This document shows, piece by piece, positions 6,269 to 14,640 of a stretch of DNA of 14,750 bases. Source of the stretch: Bacteroidales bacterium UBA3382 (lineage in GTDB: Bacteria; Bacteroidota; Bacteroidia; Bacteroidales; UBA932); NCBI GenBank assembly GCA_002358965.1, contig DEPW01000025.1, positions 1 to 14,750 of the forward strand. The letters are read 5' to 3'. How positions within the stretch are numbered: the first letter of the stretch is position 1; each line of letters opens with the position of its first letter. The translations under genes were made by a program, and so were the position numbers. Under the pieces are notes generated by a model. It worked only from the letters and a program-made list of their open reading frames with translations. It ran no database searches and was not told where the DNA came from.

Positions 6269-7522
6269 ATGGAAACAATAGATCTTAAGAGCGCATTTGC
6301 GGAATTCAAAGAGACTAAAGGGATTGACAGGTCCTCTATGATGAGCGTGCTGGAAGATGTTTTCCGCACACAGTTGGCAAAGACTTACGGTTCGGCCGAC
6401 AATTTCGACATCATCATCAACATAGACAAGGGCGATTGCGAAATATGGTGGAACAGGGTAATAGTCGACAAGGTAGAAGACCCCAACACCCAGATTTCCC
6501 TTGAGGAAGTTTCCAAAATCGATGATTCATACGAGCTTGGCGAGGACTATGTGGTACCTGTAAGCCTCTCCAGCTTCGGAAGAAGGGGAATCCTCAACAT
6601 CAGGCAGAACCTCGCCGGAAGGATCATGGACATAGAGAAAGGCCAGCTCTTCACGAAATACACCGAAAAGATAGGCCAGATAATCGTCGGGGAAGTATAC
6701 CAGGCGTGGAAAAAGGAAATCCTCGTACTCGATGACGACGACAATGAACTGATACTGCCCAAGAGCGAACAGATTCCGAGCGACTTCTTCAAGAAAGGAG
6801 ATTCCATCAAGGCAATCATAAAGAGCGTGGAGATGAAAGGCAACTCGCCTCTCATCACGCTGTCGAGGACATCCGAACTCTTCCTTGAAAGGCTCTTCGA
6901 ACAGGAAGTGCCTGAAATAGCGGACGGACTGATAACCATCAAGAAAGTGGTGAGGATACCTGGAGAAAGGGCCAAAGTGGCAGTAGAATCATACGACGAC
7001 CGCATAGATCCGGTAGGTGCATGCGTAGGCGTGAAAGGCTCGAGGATCCACGGCATCGTCAGGGAACTGAGGAACGAGAACATCGACATCATCAACTGGA
7101 CCAACAATCTCCATCTGCTCATCCAGAGGGCATTGAGTCCGGCAAAGATTTCGTCGATCAAGCCAAGCGAAATCCCAGGGCATATAAACGTATTCCTCAA
7201 ACCGAGCGAAATATCGCTTGCCATCGGCAAGGGAGGGTGCAACATCAAACTTGCAAACATGCTCGTAGACAAGGAAATCGAAATATTCAGAGAGCTCGAC
7301 GCTTCAGAAACCGCAGCCCAGGAAGTGGAAGAAGACGTGCTGCTTACCGAATTCGAGGACGAAATCGACCCTTGGGTAATCGACGCTTTGAAAGGCATCG
7401 GATGCGACACGGCCAAAAGCGTGCTGGCATTGCCGGTAGACGAAATAGCGCGCAGGGCCGACCTCGAAACCGAGACAGTCGAAGAGGTACAGGACATACT
7501 CAAGAAAGAATTTGAAGATTAA
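6269..7522 (+). CDS. nusA: Transcription termination/antitermination factor NusA
   Basis: NusA binds RNA polymerase and nascent RNA; it promotes pausing and hairpin termination and takes part in antitermination on rRNA operons. In order the 417 residues hold the polymerase-binding N-terminal domain (1 to about 130) and an S1 RNA-binding domain (about 136-202, from IGQIIVGEVYQAW). Two KH domains follow, with GVKG at 254-257 and GKGG at 320-323. An acidic linker (EVEEDVLLTEFEDEIDP) leads to one helix-hairpin-helix-like C-terminal segment (about 365-417, WVIDALKGIGCDTAKSVL). E. coli NusA is longer because it has two such C-terminal repeats; the short form is usual in many phyla. The ATG at 6269 follows rimP by 7 bases in an AT-rich gap without a Shine-Dalgarno sequence, and infB begins 20 bases after the stop. 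Confidence 0.96.
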   Translation: METIDLKSAFAEFKETKGIDRSSMMSVLEDVFRTQLAKTYGSADNFDIIINIDKGDCEIWWNRVIVDKVEDPNTQISLEEVSKIDDSYELGEDYVVPVSLSSFGRRGILNIRQNLAGRIMDIEKGQLFTKYTEKIGQIIVGEVYQAWKKEILVLDDDDNELILPKSEQIPSDFFKKGDSIKAIIKSVEMKGNSPLITLSRTSELFLERLFEQEVPEIADGLITIKKVVRIPGERAKVAVESYDDRIDPVGACVGVKGSRIHGIVRELRNENIDIINWTNNLHLLIQRALSPAKISSIKPSEIPGHINVFLKPSEISLAIGKGGCNIKLANMLVDKEIEIFRELDASETAAQEVEEDVLLTEFEDEIDPWVIDALKGIGCDTAKSVLALPVDEIARRADLETETVEEVQDILKKEFED

Positions 7523-7531
7523 TTTAATATC

Positions 7532-7537
7532 GGGAGG
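7532..7537 (+). promoter_or_regulatory. Shine-Dalgarno site of infB
   Basis: GGGAGG, then 5 bases, then the infB ATG at 7543. It is the strongest such site in the window and sits in the 20-base gap after nusA, so infB may be initiated independently within the operon transcript. Confidence 0.75.
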
Positions 7538-7542
7538 AAAAT

Positions 7543-10491
7543 ATGGCTGAACAAGGAGATGTAAGAGCTAGTAAAATCCTAAAAAAATACAACATCGGGT
7601 TTCAGACCCTCGTCGAATTCCTCAAGAGCAAGGGCTTTGAATTCGACCAGACACCTAATTCACTGGTGCCGGCAGAAGCCATTCCATTGATTGAAAGCGC
7701 ATTCAAAGGAGATTACGACAACAAGGAGCAATCCAAAAAGGTAGCGACCAAGATCAAGGAGATAACCGACAAGGTCAAAAAGGACACCTTGAACGAGCCT
7801 GAGGAGAGCGAGGAAGAGACCCTGATGGTACGCACATCGATTATCGAAAACAAAAGCAACAGCTCTGCAATCCCTGTCAAAGAAGAGGTTCGGAAAACGG
7901 ATTCCGATGTTTCCGACAGCGGCCACAGCAAAGAAAAGACGACCGGGAGTCTGAAAATAATCGGCAAAGTGGAACTCGACGAAAACGGCAATGTGAAAAG
8001 GCAACATTCACCGGCAGCGAAACAGGAGGAAATGCCGGTTCAGACCGTACATGCAGCTGAAAGAGCCGAGGAAAGACCGTCGGAAAGCGGAGAAAACAGG
8101 CAGGAGCCCGAAAAGACCGAGCTGCCGGAAAAGAAAGCGGAAGAAAAGTCCCAGACCGGAGCACAGGCAGCCATAGCCGCAGACCCTGTACAGGAAAGCC
8201 ACGCGCAGCCTGCACCGGCAATAGCGGAACAAGACACAACCATTGAAAAAACCGAAGAAAAACAAGTGAGCGAAAACAGCAGCACGACCAACCTTACCGG
8301 CATCAAAAGCGAAGTGGAACGCCTTCGCGGCCCTATCATCATCGACAAGATCGACCTTTCGCAGTTCGAAAAGAAATCGGACAAGAAAGGAAAGAACAAA
8401 TCAAAACGCGAAAGAATCCGCAAAAGCGCCGGTCCCGTAAGCCAGAAAGTCGATATAAACAAAGAAGGCGAAAATGTAAAACGCAACCAGCAACAGGCAA
8501 AGGGCTCAAACCGTCCTGCCGGACAGGGCGCTTCCGCCAAGAAGAAGGGCGACAAGTTCAAACCTGCCCCGATTGCCAAAATCGAAATCGACGAGGACGC
8601 TATCCAGAAGCAAATCAAGGAGACCTACGCCAAGATGACCGAAAACAAAGGCAAGACGAAAGGCTCCAAGCACCGCAAAGAAAAGCGCGAACAGGCATCC
8701 CAGAAGATGCAGGCCGAAATCGAAAGGACGGAGATGGAGAGCAGAATCCTGAAAGTCACGGAATTCGTAACGGTAAACGACCTCGCCACGCTGATGAACG
8801 TCCCTGTGACCAAGGTAATCGAAGCCTGCATGAATCTCGGACTGATGGTATCCATCAACCAAAGGCTGGATGCTGAAGCCCTTGTGCTCGTCGCCGAAGA
8901 ATTCGGTTATGAAATAGAGTTCGTGACAGCAGAAGTCAATCAGGCCATCGAACAGGAGAAAGACAAGGATGAAGACCTCGTCCCGCGCCCTCCTATCATC
9001 ACGGTCATGGGACATGTCGACCACGGCAAGACATCACTGCTCGACTATATAAGGAAATCCAATGTCATCGCCGGCGAGGCCGGAGGCATCACCCAGCATA
9101 TCGGAGCATACAATGTCGAGCTGCCTGACGGAAGGAGGATCACTTTCCTCGACACCCCCGGTCACGAAGCCTTCACGGCAATGCGTGCCCGCGGAGCGAA
9201 GATAACCGACCTTGCAATCATCATCATTGCCGCCGACGATGCCATAATGCCGCAGACTATCGAGGCAATAAATCACGCACAGGCGGCAGGCGTCCCGATG
9301 ATATTCGCCATTAACAAGATCGACAAACCGGGAGCGCACCCCGACAAGATCAGGGAGCAGCTCGCAAACATGAACATACTCGTCGAAGACTGGGGTGGAA
9401 AATACCAGTGCCAGGAAATATCCGCCAAGAAAGGCATCAATGTCGACAAACTGCTCGACAAAGTGCTCCTCGAGGCAGAGTTGCTCGACCTGAAGGCCAA
9501 CCCTGACAAAAAGGCCGTAGGAACCATCATCGAATCCTCGCTTGACAAAGGGCGCGGTTACCTTGCCACCATCCTCGTACAGGGAGGCACGCTGCATGTC
9601 GGAGACATCATGCTGAGCGGAAGCTACACCGGAAGGGTAAAAGCGATGTTCAACGAAAGGGGGCAGAAAGTACAATCGGCCGGCCCGTCCACTCCTGTAT
9701 CGGTACTCGGACTCAACGGGGCTCCGACCGCAGGCGAAACCTTCAATGTGATGGAAGACGAAAAGGAAGCGCGGGAAATCGCCAACAAGAGGGAACAGCT
9801 CCTGCGCATCCAGGGCATAAAGACACAAAAGCACATCACTTTGGAAGAAATCGGCCGCCGCATAGCCATCGGAAACTTCAAGGAACTGAACATCATTGTC
9901 AAAGGAGATGTCGACGGATCGATCGAGGCACTCTCGGATTCATTGCTCAAACTCTCCACCGAAGAAGTCCGTGTCAATGTGATACACAAGGCGGTAGGAC
10001 AGATTTCGGAATCGGATGTATTGCTTGCCGCGGCTTCAAACGCCATCATCATAGGCTTCCAGGTGCGTCCTTCGGCCAATGCGAGGAAACTTGCGGAAAA
10101 GGAGGAGATCGAAATCAGGCTTTACTCTGTCATCTATGACGCCATAAACGAAATCAAGAGCGGTATAGAAGGCATGCTGGCCCCTGTGGAGAAGGAAGAG
10201 GTAACAGCGACCGCCGAAGTCAGGGAGATCTTCAAGATATCGAAAGTCGGCACCATCGCCGGCTGCATGGTCAAGGAAGGGAAACTCACCAGAACGGCGA
10301 AAGTACGCGTAATCCGCGACGGTATCGTCGTATACACCGGAGAACTCGGCTCGCTCAAACGCTTCAAAGACGATGTCAAGGAAGTGGTGGCAGGATACGA
10401 TTGCGGTCTTAACATCAACGGGTACAACGATGTAAAAGTCGCAGACGTAATAGAGGCATACCAGATAGTCGAAGTAAAACGCACGCTCTGA
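7543..10491 (+). CDS. infB: Translation initiation factor IF-2
   Basis: IF-2 is the GTPase that brings initiator fMet-tRNA to the 30S subunit and promotes 50S joining. The 982-residue protein starts with an IF2_N module (about 8-60, ASKILKKYNIGFQTLVEFL). A long charged Glu/Lys/Gln-rich linker, low-complexity and probably unstructured, runs to about 400. A second IF2_N-like module (402-463, ILKVTEFVTVNDLATLMNV) follows. The G domain has all its motifs: GHVDHGKT (490-497), DTPGH (537-541), NKID (591-594) and SAK (627-629). The remaining C-terminal part holds the domain II barrel and the fMet-tRNA-binding region (ATAEVREIFKISKVGTIAGC). It is longer than E. coli IF-2 (890 residues), mainly in the linker, as is common in Bacteroidota. 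It is the last gene of the rimP operon and converges with the gene at 10494 with a 2-base gap, leaving no room for a terminator in between. Confidence 0.98.
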   Translation: MAEQGDVRASKILKKYNIGFQTLVEFLKSKGFEFDQTPNSLVPAEAIPLIESAFKGDYDNKEQSKKVATKIKEITDKVKKDTLNEPEESEEETLMVRTSIIENKSNSSAIPVKEEVRKTDSDVSDSGHSKEKTTGSLKIIGKVELDENGNVKRQHSPAAKQEEMPVQTVHAAERAEERPSESGENRQEPEKTELPEKKAEEKSQTGAQAAIAADPVQESHAQPAPAIAEQDTTIEKTEEKQVSENSSTTNLTGIKSEVERLRGPIIIDKIDLSQFEKKSDKKGKNKSKRERIRKSAGPVSQKVDINKEGENVKRNQQQAKGSNRPAGQGASAKKKGDKFKPAPIAKIEIDEDAIQKQIKETYAKMTENKGKTKGSKHRKEKREQASQKMQAEIERTEMESRILKVTEFVTVNDLATLMNVPVTKVIEACMNLGLMVSINQRLDAEALVLVAEEFGYEIEFVTAEVNQAIEQEKDKDEDLVPRPPIITVMGHVDHGKTSLLDYIRKSNVIAGEAGGITQHIGAYNVELPDGRRITFLDTPGHEAFTAMRARGAKITDLAIIIIAADDAIMPQTIEAINHAQAAGVPMIFAINKIDKPGAHPDKIREQLANMNILVEDWGGKYQCQEISAKKGINVDKLLDKVLLEAELLDLKANPDKKAVGTIIESSLDKGRGYLATILVQGGTLHVGDIMLSGSYTGRVKAMFNERGQKVQSAGPSTPVSVLGLNGAPTAGETFNVMEDEKEAREIANKREQLLRIQGIKTQKHITLEEIGRRIAIGNFKELNIIVKGDVDGSIEALSDSLLKLSTEEVRVNVIHKAVGQISESDVLLAAASNAIIIGFQVRPSANARKLAEKEEIEIRLYSVIYDAINEIKSGIEGMLAPVEKEEVTATAEVREIFKISKVGTIAGCMVKEGKLTRTAKVRVIRDGIVVYTGELGSLKRFKDDVKEVVAGYDCGLNINGYNDVKVADVIEAYQIVEVKRTL

Positions 10492-10493
10492 TA

Positions 10494-11678
10494 TCAGACC
10501 ATCACCAAAACGAAATATGCCAACGCGACGATGCGCATGAACGAGTTCCGGCGCACCGTCGCGTTCATTAACATCATATCCGGATCTTCGGACGATATTT
10601 CCGAAGGGGATATCCTGTCCATCATTGGATAGGCCCACTTTTCAATCACCACCGGGAAAGACTGGTTGGACACATATGTGAACCCTCCGTTGGAACGGTT
10701 CAGGGTGATGAGCGTCTTGTAATCGCCGTAATATACAGGATAACCGAGCATGCCCGAGACAGCGGCACCCTGGGCTTCGTCTGCAGCAAGAGCGACTATC
10801 ACAGCCATGCCTGACTCCACGGCTCCGTTACAGAACATCCTGACACGGAGCCAGTCGTCCATGTCGAAATCGGAAGGCTCATATACCGAAACAAGCATGG
10901 TATTCTCGTTTTCGAACATGCCCGAAAGATATTGCCCGTCCTCATCCCTCAACGAAAGGAGCACACCGTCGTCGCCTTCAGGCTGCAAGGGCTCGGTCAC
11001 GGTCTCGACATATGCCCAGGTAGAGTCCGGGAGATCGTCAAGAGTGAACGAACTCCGCCGTCCGTCCTTCTCATAAATGAACTTCATCGCGGAAGAGTAG
11101 TCGGCTTCCGAAACGGTCCCTTCCGAAAGCACCGCCGACGGTTTATAATCGGTAAAATCTATAAATGGCCTGTATGCCAGTGACAACGAAGGGACGATAA
11201 CCGCAAAGACGCCGACAATGGCCAGCCTGTACGCAACATGCCATTTGCGGCAAGTATAGCCTATCTCCCCCCGCCTGAGGAAGACAGGAATGCAAAGCAA
11301 TGACAAGACAATATTCTTGACAAGGGTCTCGAGATGCGTAAGATGCACCGCCTCGCCGAAACAGCCGCAGTCCATCGGAGGATCGAATATGGCCAGGAAC
11401 AGTGTCAGTATCAGGTACAATCCCATCATTGTCAGGATGGCCAGGGATGTAAACCGCATCCTGTAACGGACCAGGGCCATGCCTCCGAGGATGAACTCCG
11501 CAGCCGAAACCGCTATTCCCGCAACGAGCGACGCTCCGCCGAGGAACTCCAGGTGCATGAACTTGAAATACTCTTCGACTATGAAACCGGTACCTATGGG
11601 ATCCATGAGTTTCAGAAAGCCCGACGCCATGAATGCAAGGCCGAGGACATAGGAACAGAAGATGGCTAACCTGCGCAT
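10494..11678 (-). CDS. DoxX/MauE-like membrane protein with DCGCFG motif (Bacteroidota BT_3928-like)
   Basis: A 394-residue inner-membrane protein. Hydrophobic segments lie at about 3-25, 46-70, 77-98, 117-134 and 149-169, followed by a soluble stretch of about 210 residues and a last hydrophobic segment at 380-394. The first four helices plus DPPMDCGCFGE (99-109) just after helix 3 match the DoxX/MauE-like family, where a Cys pair in this place is linked to thiol-disulfide chemistry. The soluble part (about 175-350) has a pattern that could be a thioredoxin-like fold (LVSVYEP, AVIVALAAD, GYPVYYGD), but it lacks a CxxC; only C283 is seen there. I recall a Bacteroidota family named after BT_3928 with this build, but could not check. 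The ATG lies 2 bases after the tmk stop, so translation is probably coupled. No specific reaction can be assigned. Confidence 0.8.
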   Translation of the reverse strand: MRRLAIFCSYVLGLAFMASGFLKLMDPIGTGFIVEEYFKFMHLEFLGGASLVAGIAVSAAEFILGGMALVRYRMRFTSLAILTMMGLYLILTLFLAIFDPPMDCGCFGEAVHLTHLETLVKNIVLSLLCIPVFLRRGEIGYTCRKWHVAYRLAIVGVFAVIVPSLSLAYRPFIDFTDYKPSAVLSEGTVSEADYSSAMKFIYEKDGRRSSFTLDDLPDSTWAYVETVTEPLQPEGDDGVLLSLRDEDGQYLSGMFENENTMLVSVYEPSDFDMDDWLRVRMFCNGAVESGMAVIVALAADEAQGAAVSGMLGYPVYYGDYKTLITLNRSNGGFTYVSNQSFPVVIEKWAYPMMDRISPSEISSEDPDMMLMNATVRRNSFMRIVALAYFVLVMV

Positions 11679-11680
11679 GG

Positions 11681-12361
11681 TCAGAAGGATTTTCCGGACA
11701 GGACCGAAACTATTTTCGAGAAGACCTCATCAGGAGGGAGCATGCCCCCCGATTCGGAAGAACAGTCTACGCGCACGAAACTGCCGTCAAGCGCGCATTG
11801 TTCCATATAGACCTCCCTTACTTTCCTCTGGAATCCCATGTCGGCTTCATGGATATCGCTCTTGCCTTCGAGATAGTCGCGGTCGCTCCCTTTGCGGGAG
11901 TTACCCAATCTTTCAGAAACGAAGGAGACCGGCACATCGAGGAAGATGTTCACATCCGGAACCGGGATCCCGAAGAAACGGTATTCCATGTCGAATATCC
12001 AGTCCCTCAGCTCATCGCGCTCCTGCCTGGTGTCAAGTTTGGCACACTGGAAAGCTATATTGGAATAGACATAGCGGTCAAGCAGCACTGTCCTGCCCTG
12101 TCCCAGAGCTTCCCTTATGAGAGGTGCGGCCGCATACCTGTCCTGCGCGAACAGCAATGCCACAAGCCTGGGATGGACATCGTTTATCGAACCGAGCTCT
12201 CCGCGCAGGAACCTGGCCAGCAGATCACCGTACAGAGGGGTGTCGAAACGCGGAAAATGTATATACTCGAGCCGGCGGCCTCTGTCCAGGATGAACTCCT
12301 TGAGTCTGCGCACCTGGGTGGACTTGCCGGACCCGTCAAGACCTTCTATGACAATCAACAT
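11681..12361 (-). CDS. tmk: Thymidylate kinase (dTMP kinase)
   Basis: Phosphorylates dTMP to dTDP with ATP, needed for dTTP supply, in the cytoplasm. The 226 residues carry the P-loop EGLDGSGKST (6-15), HFPRFDTPLYG (35-45) in the dTMP-binding region, RTVLLDRYVYSN (90-101) with the DRY motif, FLDVPVSFVSERL, and a charged lid segment SRKGSDRDYLEGK (155-167). The P-loop has no Arg, and basic residues sit in the lid, as in the bacterial (type II) enzymes. The length is slightly above the usual 205-215. The start at 12361 gives MLIVIEGLDGSGKST, the standard N-terminus. It is divergent from folP across a 51-base AT-rich gap, and the membrane protein gene begins 2 bases after its TGA, so the two form a tight pair. 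Confidence 0.95.
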   Translation of the reverse strand: MLIVIEGLDGSGKSTQVRRLKEFILDRGRRLEYIHFPRFDTPLYGDLLARFLRGELGSINDVHPRLVALLFAQDRYAAAPLIREALGQGRTVLLDRYVYSNIAFQCAKLDTRQERDELRDWIFDMEYRFFGIPVPDVNIFLDVPVSFVSERLGNSRKGSDRDYLEGKSDIHEADMGFQRKVREVYMEQCALDGSFVRVDCSSESGGMLPPDEVFSKIVSVLSGKSF

Positions 12362-12375
12362 GTTTGAAAAAAATA

Positions 12376-12383
12376 TATTTTTG
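12376..12383 (+). promoter_or_regulatory. Possible -7 element for folP
   Basis: TATTTTTG fits TAnnTTTG and lies 29 bases before the folP ATG. No TTTG occurs 19-21 bases upstream (the nearest, at 12363-12366, is only 9 bases away), and the surrounding AT-rich run makes chance matches likely. Confidence 0.35.
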
Positions 12384-12398
12384 CACTTTTAAAACACG

Positions 12399-12406
12399 CA
12401 AAATTA
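12399..12406 (-). promoter_or_regulatory. Possible -7 element for tmk
   Basis: The minus strand reads TAATTTTG, a full match to TAnnTTTG, 37 bases before the tmk ATG. A weak CTTG at 12427-12430 sits about 20 bases upstream as a -33 candidate. Supported by consensus and by the divergent arrangement only. Confidence 0.45.
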
Positions 12407-12412
12407 AAAATA

Positions 12413-13246
12413 ATGGAAAGAAATATCAAGGTCATGGGCATCATTAATGTCACCGACGACTCCTATTTTCCCGAAAGCCGGTGCCACAGCCCGCAAGAAG
12501 CTGTCGGACGGGCCGCAAAGCTGACAGAAGAGGGAGCTGACATTTTGGACATCGGAGGCTGCTCGACCAGACCGGGTTCCGAAAGTGCGGATGCCAGGAC
12601 GGAATGGGAAAGGCTGAAGCCGGCGATAACCGCCATCAGGAAGGAGTTTCCGGGGATGCCCCTATCCATCGACACATTCCGCGCTGAAATAGTCGCCATG
12701 GCTTATGAGCAGATAGGGGGATTCCTCGTGAACGACATTTCGGCCGGAGCTGCAGACCCGAAAATGCTGGATACCGTAGGGAGTCTCGGACTTGGATATG
12801 TGGCCATGCACATGAGAGGAACGCCGGCCGACATGGCAGGAAGGTGCGACTATGCAGGCGATGTGACCGGAGAGGTAATACGGTTTTTCAAGGATTTCCT
12901 GCCAAGGGCCGAAGCCGCAGGAATCAGGGAATGCATCATAGACCCGGGGTTCGGCTTCGCGAAAACCGTCGGCCAGAACTATGTCCTGCTGCACGAAACG
13001 GACAGGCTGAAATCCGCGTTAGGAAAGAAGATACTCGTAGGAGTATCGCGGAAAAGCATGATTTACAAGCTTCTCGGCATCACTCCCGAAGAGGCGTTGC
13101 CCGCCACACAGGCAGTGCATCTCGAAGCGATGATACGGGGGGCGGACATCCTGAGGGTGCACGATGTCGCGCAGGCAGTGCAATGCAGGACGATATACGA
13201 ACAACTTTACTGCAACAGGCAGTCCTCACAAGAGAGGATTTCATGA
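12413..13246 (+). CDS. folP: Dihydropteroate synthase
   Basis: Joins 6-hydroxymethyl-dihydropterin diphosphate with p-aminobenzoate to make dihydropteroate in folate synthesis; it is the sulfonamide target. The 277-residue TIM-barrel protein shows MGIINVTDDSY (8-18, loop 1), DILDIGGCSTRPGSE (43-57, loop 2), LSIDTFR (84-90), NDISAG (107-112), DPGFGFAKT (177-185), GVSRKSMI (210-217) and RVHDV (249-253 region). Two places depart from the textbook pattern. Loop 1 is NVTDDSY where many enzymes have NVTPDSF, so the residue matching E. coli Phe28 is Tyr. Loop 2 has GGCSTRPG in place of GGESTRPG. The catalytic core looks intact. The start ATG lies in an A-rich leader without a Shine-Dalgarno sequence. 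It is followed 40 bases later by purB; whether both share a transcript is unclear. Confidence 0.96.
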   Translation: MERNIKVMGIINVTDDSYFPESRCHSPQEAVGRAAKLTEEGADILDIGGCSTRPGSESADARTEWERLKPAITAIRKEFPGMPLSIDTFRAEIVAMAYEQIGGFLVNDISAGAADPKMLDTVGSLGLGYVAMHMRGTPADMAGRCDYAGDVTGEVIRFFKDFLPRAEAAGIRECIIDPGFGFAKTVGQNYVLLHETDRLKSALGKKILVGVSRKSMIYKLLGITPEEALPATQAVHLEAMIRGADILRVHDVAQAVQCRTIYEQLYCNRQSSQERIS

Positions 13247-13286
13247 TTTTTTAGTAATTTAGCGGTTTGCAAAACAACAGATCATC

Positions 13287-14624
13287 ATGATGACATTGAA
13301 TCCATTGACGGCCGTATCCCCTATTGACGGCAGATACGCGCCCAAGACAGCATCGCTGAGGGAGTATTTCAGCGAATTCGCCCTCATACGCAACAGGGTA
13401 AGGGTCGAAATCGAATATTTCATAGCCTTGTCACATTTCGGGATCAGACAGCTCGAAGGAATCGGGGACAGCGACAGACTTAAGAAGATATACCGGGAAT
13501 TTTCCCTCGAAGACGCCGAGAGCATCAAGAACATCGAGAAAACGACCAACCACGATGTCAAGGCGGTAGAATATTTCATAAAAGAGCGTTTCAGGGAAAT
13601 GGGGCTCGGGCATTATGCCGAGTTCGTGCATTTCGGCCTGACATCGCAGGATATAAACAACACGGCGACTCCCCTGTCTCTCAAAGAGGCGTTGGAAGAG
13701 ACCATATATCCTAAAATGGACGAAATCATACACAGGCTCGAAGCAATGGCGGAAGAATGGAAAGACATCCCTATGCTGGCACGCACCCACGGCCAGCCAG
13801 CTTCCCCTACACGCCTGGGAAAAGAAATCGCCGTATTCACGGCAAGACTCAAAGAGCAGAAAGCCCAGCTGGAGTCCGTCCCGGTTCCGGCGAAATTCGG
13901 AGGGGCGACCGGAAACATGAACGCGCACAAGGCAGCGTTCCCTGACAAAGACTGGAAATCATTCGCAGACGGTTTCGTGGCAAGCCTCGGGCTAAAGAGA
14001 TCCTTCCCTACGACGCAAATCGAGCACTACGACAATCTGGCGGCGATCTTCGATGCTTTCAGGAGGTTCAACACCGTGCTGATCGACCTTTGCAGGGACA
14101 TCTGGACATATATCTCGATGGAATATTTCCGTCAGCGGATAGTCAAGGGAGAAGTCGGTTCTTCGGCAATGCCGCACAAGGTGAACCCTATCGATTTCGA
14201 AAATGCGGAAGGCAACCTCGGGATGGCAGACGCGATCTTCACGCACCTGTCTATGAAATTGCCTGTATCAAGGCTGCAACGCGACCTTACAGACTCTACC
14301 GTACTGAGGAACATCGGAGTCCCGGTAGGGCATTCCCTGATCGCCTTCGAATCGCTGCTCAAGGGGCTCGGAAAACTGCTGCTTAACCGCGAAGCCATAG
14401 AACGCGATCTCGACAACAATTGGGCGGTAGTCGCCGAAGCCATACAGACCGTCCTGAGAAGGGAAGCCTACCCTAACCCTTACGAAGCCCTCAAAGCGCT
14501 GACAAGAACCGGAGAACACATTTCAAAGGAAAGCATATCGCGGTTCATCGACAGCCTCGATGTGGAAGAAAGGATAAAAGAGGAACTGCGTTCGATAAGC
14601 CCTGCGAACTACACTGGCATATAG
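13287..14624 (+). CDS. purB: Adenylosuccinate lyase
   Basis: Cleaves fumarate from SAICAR and from adenylosuccinate, two steps of purine synthesis, in the cytoplasm as a tetramer. The 445 residues are of the E. coli PurB type (456 residues): LTAVSPIDGRY near the start, TTNHDVKAVEYF around 90, FVHFGLTSQDINNTA, and ARTHGQPASPT with H168 as the likely catalytic acid. The superfamily signature SSAMPHKVNP (292-301) carries the catalytic Ser loop, and RDLTDSTVLRNIG follows. Start codons at 13287 and 13290 are adjacent ATGs; either may be used, and neither has a Shine-Dalgarno sequence. The gene appears complete and ends in TAG at 14622-14624. It converges with the partial gene at the right edge, 16 bases away. 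Confidence 0.97.
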   Translation: MMTLNPLTAVSPIDGRYAPKTASLREYFSEFALIRNRVRVEIEYFIALSHFGIRQLEGIGDSDRLKKIYREFSLEDAESIKNIEKTTNHDVKAVEYFIKERFREMGLGHYAEFVHFGLTSQDINNTATPLSLKEALEETIYPKMDEIIHRLEAMAEEWKDIPMLARTHGQPASPTRLGKEIAVFTARLKEQKAQLESVPVPAKFGGATGNMNAHKAAFPDKDWKSFADGFVASLGLKRSFPTTQIEHYDNLAAIFDAFRRFNTVLIDLCRDIWTYISMEYFRQRIVKGEVGSSAMPHKVNPIDFENAEGNLGMADAIFTHLSMKLPVSRLQRDLTDSTVLRNIGVPVGHSLIAFESLLKGLGKLLLNREAIERDLDNNWAVVAEAIQTVLRREAYPNPYEALKALTRTGEHISKESISRFIDSLDVEERIKEELRSISPANYTGI

Positions 14625-14640
14625 CAAGTCCCGGAGTCCA

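Noticed and set aside
6547..7503. Minus-strand open frame of 318 codons opposite nusA.
   Set aside because: Ser/Leu-rich antisense of nusA, without protein-family features or an upstream promoter.
8040..8618. Several minus-strand open frames opposite the IF-2 linker.
   Set aside because: They arise from the Glu/Lys-rich repeats of the linker, whose complement gives Phe/Leu/Ser-rich peptides.
13247..13286. Possible separate promoter for purB in the 40-base gap after folP.
   Set aside because: The closest match, TAATTTAG, misses one fixed base of TAnnTTTG, and no TTTG lies at the right distance.
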